A DNA stretch of 64,000 nt from Aldersonia sp. NBC_00410 (GTDB taxonomy: Bacteria; Actinomycetota; Actinomycetes; Mycobacteriales; Mycobacteriaceae): NCBI RefSeq assembly GCF_026342035.1, contig NZ_JAPENM010000013.1:62001-126000 (forward strand), read 5' to 3'. Positions 17,248 to 25,432 of this stretch are shown in pieces (position 1 is the stretch's first letter; every line of letters begins with the position of its first letter). The notes beneath the pieces were generated by a model, which saw only the letters and a program-made list of their open reading frames with translations, did no database searches and was not told the DNA's origin. The position numbers were made by a program, and so were the translations under genes.

Positions 17248-18045
17248 TTATGGCATGTCCCCGTCTGTTTCCGCGCGGCGGCCGATGACCGCGGCGACGA
17301 GAGCGGCTGCTGTGCAAATCAGGGCGAAGATTTGTCGTTCGGTCCAGGTGTCGAGGAGATCGATCACCGTGTGCACAATGATGAACGCGGCCAGGACCTG
17401 CCAGGACCGCCATTTCCAGAAGATGACGATGGCGACGGTGGCCCAGATCAGCAGTCCCAGGACTGCGGGGCCATAGTAGAGGTGGTAGGCGAGGCGGGCT
17501 GGTACGGCGATGGCGAGCAGCGCGATCAGGGCCCGCTGGTGATCGCCGAAGGCGGCAGCAGCGATGAACACAGGTGCCGCGAGGACGATGATTTCCTCGC
17601 CGATCCCCGCATTGAGCGCGTTCGCGATGTCGACCCAGCCGGGTAGACCCGTGTTGATTGAGGTCCCGGATGTGGTGGCGTCGGCGATGAGAAGCGCCAC
17701 GACGAGGGACACAAACGCCACCATGCCGTACAGCCCGGCCGCGGTGACGCAGCGGTGGGCCGGGCACGGCAGCCATCGTGTGCGTGGGGTATCCAGGACC
17801 GAGAGGGCGATCGCCCCGCTCGCGAACACGAGGCCGATCGCCGTCGCTACCCAGCTGAGGATGTATTCCTCGGTGCCGGCAGCGGAGGGATCCGCGGTCG
17901 GCGTGGCTTGCGTGTCCGGCGTGAAGAGCTGGAGCGCGGTCATGATGCCGGGTCCGTAGGCGATGAGGTAGGCGCTGAGCCACAGGGTGGCGGCGAACAG
18001 CATCTCCGGCCAGCGGGTGCGGAGGGCTCGGCCTGCTTCGGTCAC
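17248..18045 (-). CDS. CPBP-family intramembrane metalloprotease-like protein
   Basis: About 265 residues from GTG 18045 (VTEAGRALRTRW); an upstream start is possible. About seven hydrophobic segments occur. The CPBP (Abi) signature is recognisable: a Glu-Glu pair in GIGEEIIVLAAP, a His in RLAYHLYYGP and HTVIDLLD near the C-terminus, which would coordinate zinc within the membrane. The usual Arg of EExxxR is absent. Relatives process CAAX-type proteins or provide bacteriocin self-immunity. It sits between ESX blocks on the opposite strand, so a link with secretion is only positional. Confidence 0.7.
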   Translation of the reverse strand: MTEAGRALRTRWPEMLFAATLWLSAYLIAYGPGIMTALQLFTPDTQATPTADPSAAGTEEYILSWVATAIGLVFASGAIALSVLDTPRTRWLPCPAHRCVTAAGLYGMVAFVSLVVALLIADATTSGTSINTGLPGWVDIANALNAGIGEEIIVLAAPVFIAAAAFGDHQRALIALLAIAVPARLAYHLYYGPAVLGLLIWATVAIVIFWKWRSWQVLAAFIIVHTVIDLLDTWTERQIFALICTAAALVAAVIGRRAETDGDMP

Positions 18046-18182
18046 CCCGCGATCATGCCTCGGACCACCGACCGGATTCGTGCTCGATCGAGGTCGCGGA
18101 TAGCGGTGGCTCGACGCCGGAAGTGGGTGCGGCGGATTCGCCCGTGGCGGGTTCGTGCGGCATACACTTTCACCCAAGGCAG

Positions 18183-18196
18183 TCCCACCATTGGGA
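18183..18196. promoter_or_regulatory. ESX-region palindrome, site B
   Basis: TCCCACCATTGGGA, a perfect TCCCA-N4-TGGGA palindrome, ends 12 nt before the start codon of the EspC-like gene. TACACT at 18162-18167 could be a -10 box, which would put the site at or just after the transcription start. Confidence 0.7.
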
Positions 18197-18208
18197 AGGA
18201 TTTGCGAG

Positions 18209-18520
18209 ATGGTGCTGAATATCGATCCGGCGGAGCTCGATCGTCTGGCGCTCACGCATGACGATGCCGCTGATCAGATGAGGGCCTACGGGCAGCCTAA
18301 TCACGAGTTGATGGCCAGCGTGCTCGAGACGCACGGTGATGTCGCCGCGAGCCTCGTGACGACGCTGGATACGTACTACGCGCGGCGGTCTGATGATGCG
18401 GGCGCGGCCGCGGATGATCATGCGAAGACTGCGTCTGATCTGCGTGTTTCGCGCTCGGATTATATTGCGACCGATCAGGCCGTCGGGAGCGGTTTCACGC
18501 GGTCGGTCCGGGATCTGTAA
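18209..18520 (+). CDS. EspC-like ESX substrate (DUF2580-type)
   Basis: 103 residues from ATG 18209 (MVLNIDPAELDRLALTHD). The length, the N-terminal LNIDPAELDRLA pattern and the all-helical composition match the EspC/DUF2580 family of small ESX-1 substrates. Near the C-terminus SDYIATDQAV contains Tyr-x3-Asp, the type VII export signal. The gene directly precedes the EspB-like gene and begins a block under palindrome B. The partner is likely the EspB-like product or another Esp protein. Confidence 0.7.
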   Translation: MVLNIDPAELDRLALTHDDAADQMRAYGQPNHELMASVLETHGDVAASLVTTLDTYYARRSDDAGAAADDHAKTASDLRVSRSDYIATDQAVGSGFTRSVRDL

Positions 18521-18528
18521 GCCGCTCT

Positions 18529-20292
18529 GTGACGCTTCGGGTCGAACCGGCTGGTGTACATGCCGCGGCGGCGTTGCTGGATTCGTCCGCGGCGGCGTTG
18601 AGTGCTGCGGTTCCCCAGGTCGTCGTTGCGCCTGCGGGTGGTGACGACGTGTCGGTAGCGGCTGCGGCGCTGATCAATTCGCGTGCCGCGCATGTCGCGA
18701 GTGCGGTGCGTGCGGCTGCGGCGGTGATGGTGGGTGCGGCGGCGGTGCTGCGGTCTAGTGCGGCGGACTATGTCGGTGCCGATGTGGGAAATTCGGGGGC
18801 GATAGCGGGGTCCGGTAGAGGGTATGAGGCTGGGGCGGTCGCGGTCGCTCCGGTCCCGGATCTGATGAGCGATCGACGCGGCGTGGGCGTGCCGTTGCAG
18901 GTGGGTGCGGATCCGATGGGGCTCGCTGCGGCGTTGCTTGCGGGTGATTTAGGGACGTCGGCTGCGACGCATTCTCAGGCGTGGGCTGGGCTGGCGGGTG
19001 TACTTGCGGCTGTGGCCGGCGACGTCGGTGCTGTCGCTGCGGCCGGGTTGCCGGGGTCGTGGAATTCGCCGGCCGCCGATCGGGCGATCGGGCGTCTGGG
19101 TGTGCTCGGTGGTTGGTTGACCGATGCCGGTCGGCACGCCCGCGTGGTGTCGGAGTCGTCGGCGGCGCATGCGCGTGATCATGGGGTGGCGGTCGCTGCG
19201 CATCCTTCTGTGGGGTCGGTGGGCGCGGTGCGGTCGGCGCTGGCCACGAATCAGGCTTTGGTCGCTGCGGGTGATACGGCTGCTGTTCCGGCGCTTGCGG
19301 TTTCGCGGCAGCAGTGGGCGCGGCTGGTGTCGGATTCGTCCGCGGTGGTCGCGGAGTACGGGGGTGCTTCTGCGCAGTCGACTGCGCCGCAGCCGCAGGT
19401 GCCGCCGCCGCCGGCGGTCGCGGCCGGGAATGACGGTGCGGGTGGTGAGAAGCGGCCCGCCGGCGAGGAGCCGGCTGCAGCCGGTGAGGACCGGGCCGGC
19501 GATGAGGACGCCCCCGCCGGCGACGACGGGGTCGAGTTGACTGCCGACGATCCCGGTGTGCAGGCGGATGCGATGGCCCTCGCGGCGCGCGAGCTCGCGG
19601 CTCAGGGTGGTGCGCAGCAGGATTCGCAGCAGGCGGCGCAAATGATGGCGATGGGATCGCAGATGCTGCAGCAGGCGCTGGCGCCGTTGAGCAGTCTGGC
19701 GTCCTCGGCGATCGCTCCGGTGTCGATGCTCGGGGCCGATGCGGGTATCGATCCGGGTCTCGTTGACGGCGAGTTCGACGATGTCACCGACCCGGGGTTC
19801 GGTGACTACGCCGGTGGTGGTGGTGGGGGCGGTGACTACGCCGGTGGTGGTGGCGCTGGGGGCGGTGGTTTCGGCGGTGCCGGTTCCTACAGTGGTGTGG
19901 GCGTGGATTCAGGAGCGGTCACCGGCGCTGGGGCCTCGGGCACGGCTGCTGCCGGCGCCACGTCGGGGGCGGTGATGCCGAAGACGGCACCCACTCGTAT
20001 TGCGGGAACCACGATTCCCGGTGTCGTGAGTGAGCCGGCGGCGGCGCGGCCGGCGATGCCTGGTGGTGCGATGCCGATGAGTCCCGCAATGATGGGTGGT
20101 CTGGGCGCGCCCGGTGGCGGCGGTGCCCGGCCGCGGAACAAGACGTTCTCACCGGATGAGCCGGTGTATGTGGATCAGACCCCGCACAGTCCGGCCGTGA
20201 TCGGTGCGCGTCAGCGGACACCGCCGAAGGCGACACCTCCCGCCGAAAAGAGCACACCCACGGCCAGGAATGCGAAGGGGACCAATCGATGA
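18529..20292 (+). CDS. EspB-like PE/PPE-fold ESX substrate
   Basis: 587 residues from GTG 18529. Residues 1-90 form a PE-like helical hairpin ending in DYVGAD, a Tyr-x3-Asp export signal. A PPE-like helical region follows with Trp in SWNSPAADRAIG (about 180). Then comes an acidic Pro/Glu/Asp linker (about 285-350), a Met/Gln-rich helix and a Gly-rich tail. The C-terminus, with VYVDQTPHSPAVIGARQR, resembles the end of EspB, which is clipped by MycP1 and assembles into rings outside the cell. It overlaps the EspL-like gene by 4 nt. The assignment rests on layout and end motifs. Confidence 0.65.
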   Translation: MTLRVEPAGVHAAAALLDSSAAALSAAVPQVVVAPAGGDDVSVAAAALINSRAAHVASAVRAAAAVMVGAAAVLRSSAADYVGADVGNSGAIAGSGRGYEAGAVAVAPVPDLMSDRRGVGVPLQVGADPMGLAAALLAGDLGTSAATHSQAWAGLAGVLAAVAGDVGAVAAAGLPGSWNSPAADRAIGRLGVLGGWLTDAGRHARVVSESSAAHARDHGVAVAAHPSVGSVGAVRSALATNQALVAAGDTAAVPALAVSRQQWARLVSDSSAVVAEYGGASAQSTAPQPQVPPPPAVAAGNDGAGGEKRPAGEEPAAAGEDRAGDEDAPAGDDGVELTADDPGVQADAMALAARELAAQGGAQQDSQQAAQMMAMGSQMLQQALAPLSSLASSAIAPVSMLGADAGIDPGLVDGEFDDVTDPGFGDYAGGGGGGGDYAGGGGAGGGGFGGAGSYSGVGVDSGAVTGAGASGTAAAGATSGAVMPKTAPTRIAGTTIPGVVSEPAAARPAMPGGAMPMSPAMMGGLGAPGGGGARPRNKTFSPDEPVYVDQTPHSPAVIGARQRTPPKATPPAEKSTPTARNAKGTNR

Positions 20293-20627
20293 GCGATGTT
20301 GTTGCTGCGGCGGAGGCTGCGGGTCGGCGGGTGCAGCAGGTCCTCGCGGATTCGGCCGAATTGTCGGCGCGGTTCGAGCGGGCGATCCGGGATCTGGACA
20401 CGATGCGGGTTCGGCGACCCTCGGAGGACGAGACGATCGTGCCGGAGGTCGACGGGCTGGGCCGGTTGACCGGGTTGTGGCTCGCCGATGGGTTGTGCAC
20501 GCGGCTCTCTGGTGAGGAGCTGGGGGCGGCGATCACCGCGGCGATCAATGCGTCGAATGTCGACGCTGGTGAGCGGCGTGAGGCGATCAGCCGGTCGATC
20601 GCCGGTGACGATGACCCCGGCGACTAA
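20289..20627 (+). CDS. YbaB/EbfC-type protein, EspL-like
   Basis: 112 residues; the ATG overlaps the preceding stop codon (ATGA). Two helical ends flank a strand-rich centre with VPEVDGLGRLTGLWLADGL, the core of YbaB/EbfC nucleoid-associated proteins. EspL (Rv3880c), encoded beside espK and espB in ESX-1, belongs to this fold and length class and stabilises Esp proteins. Location after an EspB-like gene supports that reading. Confidence 0.7.
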   Translation: MSDVVAAAEAAGRRVQQVLADSAELSARFERAIRDLDTMRVRRPSEDETIVPEVDGLGRLTGLWLADGLCTRLSGEELGAAITAAINASNVDAGERREAISRSIAGDDDPGD

Positions 20628-20633
20628 ACTAGG

Positions 20634-20669
20634 CCTATTTATCGTTCCACCGGTGGGACGATAAATAGG
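20634..20669. promoter_or_regulatory. ESX-region palindrome, site C (36-nt near-perfect)
   Basis: The core TTCCACCGGTGGGA at 20645-20658 is extended to a 36-nt dyad in which 17 of 18 positions pair. It lies between the EspL-like gene and the BTAD regulator, 45 nt before the latter's start, and could be an operator, a hairpin or both. Confidence 0.75.
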
Positions 20670-20714
20670 TGCATCTGCGCCATATAAGCAGCGTGGCCGA
20701 CGTAGGCTCGGCGC

Positions 20715-22490
20715 GTGGATTCTCCGGCACCGTCGGTCATTCTGAATTGGCTGCTCCGCGACGATGGATTGCGCAGGGTGGCTGCGGCCTGCGCGGATGT
20801 CGAGGCGCGTGGCGGGCGGGTGCTGGCGTGCCGGCTCCATCTGCTGACGGGCCGGATCCGGCTCGACCTGTCCGCCGGTAGTGACGCGGACCCAGCGTGG
20901 GTGCGCGACGACGACGGCAACTGGCGGATGGAGTGCGACGATCTCCCCCCGCCCGCCGGGTCGCAAGGTGCTCTAGTGGTCGTGGGGATCACTGTCGACG
21001 ACGAGTTCCTCATCGTCGATCTCGCTGCGGTGGCACGGATGTCGATCCATTCGGTCCGGTCGGTGGACGTGGCGCGGTCGTGGGCGTTGCAGCTGATCCT
21101 CGACGAGGGGCTGCGCGCGGTGTCGCGGGACCCCGGCGTCGTGGTCGGCGGGCCGGCGGTGATCGCGTTGCTCGCCGAGGACGCGGCGGCGGCGGGGGGC
21201 ACCCGGGTCGGGTTCACCGTCGGGGGTGGACTCGAGATCCCCGGTGGCGCGTTGATCGTGCGGGATCCGATACCTCCCGGCGAGGATGATTCGGGTTCGG
21301 CGTTTTACCTCGGTACGGATTTGACCGGTGATGTGTTCCTCGAGGCCGTGCAGATCAGGGTCCGCCGCGCGCTGGTTGTCGGTCCGGCCGATTGGGATAG
21401 CGCTGTCGTTGTGGCGGGGTCGGATTCGGTGATCGATCCAGGCGCAGCGCCCGAACCCACTACCGAGCACCACTCCCCCACCAGCGTCGACGAGGACGGT
21501 GTGAAGGATTCTGCGGGTCCGGGTCGGCGGCGGGCGCGGCGCCCCGCAGACGCGACCGCCCCCGCATCGCCTGTGGTGGATGAGGTTCCGGAGGTCCTCG
21601 GCGCCGATCCCAAGCCGCCGGGTGAGGACTACCCGCTTCCCACCGATCCCGCCGACGTCGAGGTCCGGGCCGAGGTCGACGAGGCCACGCTCGCCGGGGA
21701 GCTACTTTCCGGGTTCGGGCATATCTGGGTGCGTGTGCTGGGTGAGATCCGGGTGCAGATCCCCGGCGGGGAAACCCTCACTGCCGTAGGGAAGTTCGGT
21801 CGCCCGTCGCGGGAGACCGAACTTGTCACCTGGATGTCGTTGAGCCCGAGCGGGTTGTCGGGTCGGGAGGTGGCCACGCTGTGGCCCGGTGATGATCCCG
21901 ACGTTTCCGCGCACAGCCGCAAACGCAATGAATTTGTGTCGCGGCTGCGTCGTCAGCTGGGCCCGATCTCGCCGGCGGTGCCGAACGAGCCGGCGCTGGC
22001 CGAGCGGGAACGCAGCGGCGGCGCGACTTTCCGCACGCATGCGGCGATGTTGACCGACTGGGCGGTGTTCAAGTCCCTGGTGCCGGGTCCGCCGTCGGCG
22101 GCCTCGACCGCGCAGCTGCATGCGGCGCTGTCGCTGGTCACCGGCCGCCCGTTCGCCGACGCCCCGGCTGGCCGGTACGCGTTCAGCGGCCCGTACGTCG
22201 ATGTGATGCTCGATGCGTGCACCGACGCGGCGCTCGAGCTGGCCACACGCTATATCGGTGACGGCCGGTACGAGCAGGCGTTCGCGGCCGCCAACCGCGG
22301 TGTCCTGGTCGACGTCGCGCGCCAGGATCTGTGGCGGCTGGTGCTCTCGACTGCGCCGCATGTGTCCAGTGACCCGGTCGAGCTCTATGACCTGATCGAG
22401 CAGGTGCGTCGTCTGGTTCCCACGCGTGATCTCGAGCCCGAGACGCGGAATCTGATGGAGAGGCTGAAAACCGTTGAGTTACAACACTGA
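20715..22490 (+). CDS. SARP/BTAD-type transcriptional regulator
   Basis: 591 residues from a GTG start. Residues 1-230 are an unassigned mixed domain and 230-330 an acidic Pro-rich linker. From about 338, VRVLGEIRVQIPGG, LSGREVATLWPGDD and EFVSRLRRQLG fit a SARP-type winged-helix DNA-binding domain with its strand-rich start. The last 110 residues (ALELATRYIGDGRYEQAF onward) form TPR-like helices of the bacterial transcriptional activation domain. It is the first gene after palindrome C, followed by two small genes, and probably regulates the ESX locus. No membrane segment is seen. Confidence 0.75.
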   Translation: MDSPAPSVILNWLLRDDGLRRVAAACADVEARGGRVLACRLHLLTGRIRLDLSAGSDADPAWVRDDDGNWRMECDDLPPPAGSQGALVVVGITVDDEFLIVDLAAVARMSIHSVRSVDVARSWALQLILDEGLRAVSRDPGVVVGGPAVIALLAEDAAAAGGTRVGFTVGGGLEIPGGALIVRDPIPPGEDDSGSAFYLGTDLTGDVFLEAVQIRVRRALVVGPADWDSAVVVAGSDSVIDPGAAPEPTTEHHSPTSVDEDGVKDSAGPGRRRARRPADATAPASPVVDEVPEVLGADPKPPGEDYPLPTDPADVEVRAEVDEATLAGELLSGFGHIWVRVLGEIRVQIPGGETLTAVGKFGRPSRETELVTWMSLSPSGLSGREVATLWPGDDPDVSAHSRKRNEFVSRLRRQLGPISPAVPNEPALAERERSGGATFRTHAAMLTDWAVFKSLVPGPPSAASTAQLHAALSLVTGRPFADAPAGRYAFSGPYVDVMLDACTDAALELATRYIGDGRYEQAFAAANRGVLVDVARQDLWRLVLSTAPHVSSDPVELYDLIEQVRRLVPTRDLEPETRNLMERLKTVELQH

Positions 22491-22851
22491 CCACGATGAC
22501 ACCGAGTTGGCCCACGACGGGGACGGGCCGGAGCCGCAGTTGTACGCGGTGTTCAACGTCGATCGCAGTGTCGGGGTGTGGTGCGATCGCAGCGGGGAGA
22601 CGGTGCATGTGCAGCTGACTGCGGATGCGCTGCATTTCGGGGAGCGGTGGTTGGCCTCGGAGATCGTGATGGTCGCGGGCCTGGCGCACGAGCAGGCGCG
22701 GGTCGCGCTGGGTGAGGAGATCCTGGAGGCCGGGCGGGCGCGCGGTGAGATGGGGCTGGCGCATGCGCGGGAGGTGGTCCGGGAGATGGGGCTGCCCAGC
22801 GATTCCGAGTATCGGCGGATGGTCGAGACGACTCTGTACGGGCCGGTGTGA
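22474..22851 (+). CDS. Unrecognised small acidic protein
   Basis: 125 residues from TTG 22474, with GGAGAGG 8-9 nt upstream, overlapping the regulator's 3' end by 17 nt. The N-terminus is acidic (NTDHDDTELAHDGDG). Residues 22-65 look strand-rich (LYAVFNVDRSVGVWCDRSGE) and the rest is helical, ending VETTLYGPV. The layout is loosely YbaB-like but I cannot assign it. It lies between the BTAD regulator and lsr2, so it is likely co-expressed with them. Confidence 0.6.
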   Translation: MSYNTDHDDTELAHDGDGPEPQLYAVFNVDRSVGVWCDRSGETVHVQLTADALHFGERWLASEIVMVAGLAHEQARVALGEEILEAGRARGEMGLAHAREVVREMGLPSDSEYRRMVETTLYGPV

Positions 22852-23184
22852 GTGGTGGCGCGGGTGGTGCGCGCGCCGCTCACCGAGCGCGGTGGTGACG
22901 CGACGGAGTGTGTGCGGTTCTCGGTCGACGGTGTCGGGTACGAGATCGACCTGACGGCTGAGGACGCGGCGCGGCTGCGGGCGGTGCTGGCGCCGTGGAT
23001 CGCAATGGCGCGGCGGCGCGGTGGGGCGGGTGTGGGGCGGTTGATCATTCATCCACGTCCTGCGTTGGAGCCGCGGGAGGCTGCCCGTGTGCGGGACTGG
23101 GCGGCGGCGAACGGTATCGCGATTGCGCGGAAGGGCCGGATTGCGTATTCGGTGATCCGCGCCTTCCATGACGACGCGACGTGA
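22852..23184 (+). CDS. Lsr2-family nucleoid-associated protein
   Basis: 110 residues from GTG 22852, adjoining the previous stop codon. The N-terminal dimerisation half has RFSVDGVGYEIDLT and DAARLRAVLAPWIAMARR as in Lsr2. The C-terminal half has REAARVRDWAAANGIAIARK then GRIAYSVIRAFHD, matching the Lsr2 DNA-binding domain in which an RGR-like hook enters the AT minor groove; here it reads KGR. Lsr2 silences horizontally acquired, AT-rich DNA, including ESX genes. A copy inside the ESX locus suggests local self-silencing. Confidence 0.85.
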   Translation: MVARVVRAPLTERGGDATECVRFSVDGVGYEIDLTAEDAARLRAVLAPWIAMARRRGGAGVGRLIIHPRPALEPREAARVRDWAAANGIAIARKGRIAYSVIRAFHDDAT

Positions 23185-23229
23185 TTCTGTGTCGTTCGCG
23201 ATGTCCACACCGGAACCGGACACCACTGT

Positions 23230-23249
23230 TAGTCTCACCCGTGGGACTA
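23230..23249. promoter_or_regulatory. ESX-region palindrome, site D
   Basis: TAGTCTCACCCGTGGGACTA, core TCTCACCCGTGGGA at 23233-23246. It lies 33 nt before the start codon of the whiB-like gene that heads the eccA-eccB-eccC block. Confidence 0.75.
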
Positions 23250-23282
23250 GTAATGTCCGGGGAATTCGGAGGTGGTCTGGTC

Positions 23283-23609
23283 ATGCCAGCTCGGCGTATA
23301 CGCGCTCCGCAGTCGAAGATTGCGTCGATTTTCGACGCCGACCCCCGGATGGGGTGTTTCCGTCAGCGCGCCCTTCATCAAGTGTGGGAACGCTGCATCG
23401 ACCGGCTCTACGCCCCGTCGACCGGCAGGCGCAGTCAGCGCACCGTCGCCTCGGCCAGAGTCGCTGCGCGCCGGTTGTGCGCGCAGTGCCCGATCCTCGG
23501 CGACTGCGAGGCCGTGGCCGCCGCGAACGCCTACACCGGCATCGCTGGCGGAAAAGTTTTCGTGCGTGGGAAAACCCGCCAAGGTACCGAGTCGAGGAGT
23601 GTGGCGTGA
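23283..23609 (+). CDS. WhiB-family Fe-S regulator
   Basis: 108 residues from ATG 23283, with GGAGGT 9 nt upstream. The four cysteines fit a WhiB Fe-S cluster: one in RMGCFRQ, then RRLCAQCPILGDCEA (C-x2-C-x5-C). The glycine turn that follows reads GIAGGKVF, whereas most WhiB proteins have G-[IV]-W-G-G, so the Trp is replaced by Ala. A basic tail (VRGKTRQGTESR) could contact DNA. WhiB6 regulates ESX-1 in M. tuberculosis, and this gene overlaps eccA by 3 nt (GTGA), suggesting a comparable local role. Confidence 0.85.
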   Translation: MPARRIRAPQSKIASIFDADPRMGCFRQRALHQVWERCIDRLYAPSTGRRSQRTVASARVAARRLCAQCPILGDCEAVAAANAYTGIAGGKVFVRGKTRQGTESRSVA

Positions 23610-25432
23610 CGGCCGCTGTCGAAGCGTTCGAGGTGGGGTTGCATGCGCTGACGGCGGCGCGCGAAAAGGCCGGTGACGGGGCGCGAACCGAGCTCGAGCG
23701 GGCCCGCCAGGCGTTCACGCTCGCGGTGAAACGGGATCCGACGATGACCGACGGGTGGATGGGGCTGATCGCGGCCGGTGACACGTCGGCGCGAACCCTG
23801 TTTCAGGCGTCGCGGCACGCCGAGAACCTGTTCGTGCATTCGCGTGCTGCCGGGCTTCCCGACGGCGCGCTCGAAGGCTGGTTCGACCTCGGCGTGTTCG
23901 GGTTGCGGCATCCGGTGCGGTTTCCCAGCGAGGTATCCGTTGCGCTGGCGTGCTCGCTGGCCTACCCGGGCGGCGGGGACTCGCCGCAATGGGCCGAAGC
24001 CGCCGAGCAGCTGCAGGGCCATCTCGTCGCAGGCAAGGAACGCAGTCACGGCTACCAGCTGGCGCTGACGGCGCTGACGGGGATGTGGCTCAACACCGAG
24101 CAGTGGACGCGGGTCACCGACACCGAGCCGCGGCTGACGGTGACGTGGGAGCAGCCGCTGCTCGCCGCCGCGATGTCGACGATGATCGCGCAGGCCTTCG
24201 CGAACCTCGGCGCGCTCGACGAGGCGTCGCGCAGACTGCATGCGCTGCTCGACGATCCGCAGGAGGCTGCGCAGAACTTCCGCGGTCACGTGCGGTTGAC
24301 ACTGGCGTTGGTGTTGCGTGAGCAGGGCGAGGAGGAGCGGGCGCAGCGGATCATTTCCGAGATCGCGGCCACCGACGCGACCGGGCAGGTCGCGGCCTAC
24401 CGATCCTCGACCCAGCGGCTGCAGCGCACGACCGCGGCCGCGCTGACCACCCGCACCGATCCGTGGGATCCCGGCAGCGGCCACGACCCGCAAGTCGCGG
24501 CCGACCGTGAGGAATCTGCGCAGCTGCGCGAGGAATGGCTGCAGGAGGCGTCGGCGACGCTGGCGCAGCAGATCGGGATGGCGGCGGTAAAGCGGCAGGT
24601 GGAGAAGCTGCGGGCGACGGTGCAGATGTCGCGCAAGCGGGAGAAGGCGGGGTTGGCGACCGACAGCAGCTCGCGTCATCTGGTGTTCATCGGGCCGCCC
24701 GGGACTGGGAAGACGACGATCGCGCGGGTGGTCGCGAAGATCTTCGCCGGCCTCGGGGTGGTGGATTCTCCGAAGGTGGTGGAGGCTTCGCGCCGCGATT
24801 TCGTCGGCGAGCACCTCGGGCACACCGCGCCGAAGACGAACGCCGTGATCGATTCGGCGCTGGGCGGGGTCTTGTTCATCGACGAGGTGTACACCCTGAT
24901 CCAGGAAGGGCTTTCCGGTGGCGACGCGTTCGGGCGTGAAGCGGTGGACACGCTGCTGGCGCGGATGGAGAACGACCGTGACCGGCTGGTGGTGATCGTC
25001 GCCGGATACGAGGACGAGGTCGATCGGTTCCTTGCATCCAATGATGGCCTGTCGTCACGGTTTTCGCGGCACATCCGGTTCACCTCCTACACTCCCGACG
25101 AGCTGGTCGACATCGCCGATGTCATCGCGGCCCGTCGGGATTCGCGGCTGGCGTCGGGAGCGCGGGAGGAGCTGCACGCGACGTGTGTGCGGCTCGGCGA
25201 CGGGCATCGCGACGGCAAAACGCTGATCGACATCGCCGGCAACGGGCGGTTCATGCGCAACGTGGTCGAGGCCGCGGAAGAGGAACGCGACTTCCGGCTC
25301 GCCCAGGATCATCCGGATCTCGCCGAGGACGGTGACCCAGGCGAGTTGCGGGAGACGTTGATGACGATCACGAAAACCGATATGAGCGAAACTGTGGCCA
25401 ACCTGCTCGCGGATTTGAGGATTTTCCGATGA
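23606..25432 (+). CDS. eccA: EccA, cytosolic AAA+ ATPase of ESX secretion
   Basis: 608 residues. I chose GTG 23606 for its GAGGAG ribosome binding site and the GTGA overlap with whiB. Residues 1-290 are TPR-like helices. The CbxX/CfqX-type AAA+ domain follows with Walker A GPPGTGKTTIA (about 363), Walker B VLFIDEVYTLI, sensor-like VIVAGYEDEVDRFL and the arginine-finger region GLSSRFSRHIRF. EccA binds EspG-chaperoned PE/PPE substrates and is thought to recycle the chaperone. It begins the core gene order eccA-eccB-eccC. Confidence 0.93.
   Translation: MTAAVEAFEVGLHALTAAREKAGDGARTELERARQAFTLAVKRDPTMTDGWMGLIAAGDTSARTLFQASRHAENLFVHSRAAGLPDGALEGWFDLGVFGLRHPVRFPSEVSVALACSLAYPGGGDSPQWAEAAEQLQGHLVAGKERSHGYQLALTALTGMWLNTEQWTRVTDTEPRLTVTWEQPLLAAAMSTMIAQAFANLGALDEASRRLHALLDDPQEAAQNFRGHVRLTLALVLREQGEEERAQRIISEIAATDATGQVAAYRSSTQRLQRTTAAALTTRTDPWDPGSGHDPQVAADREESAQLREEWLQEASATLAQQIGMAAVKRQVEKLRATVQMSRKREKAGLATDSSSRHLVFIGPPGTGKTTIARVVAKIFAGLGVVDSPKVVEASRRDFVGEHLGHTAPKTNAVIDSALGGVLFIDEVYTLIQEGLSGGDAFGREAVDTLLARMENDRDRLVVIVAGYEDEVDRFLASNDGLSSRFSRHIRFTSYTPDELVDIADVIAARRDSRLASGAREELHATCVRLGDGHRDGKTLIDIAGNGRFMRNVVEAAEEERDFRLAQDHPDLAEDGDPGELRETLMTITKTDMSETVANLLADLRIFR

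Noticed and set aside
20204..20515. Plus-strand frame over the EspB-like/EspL-like junction
   Set aside because: Out-of-frame shadow of two well-supported overlapping genes.
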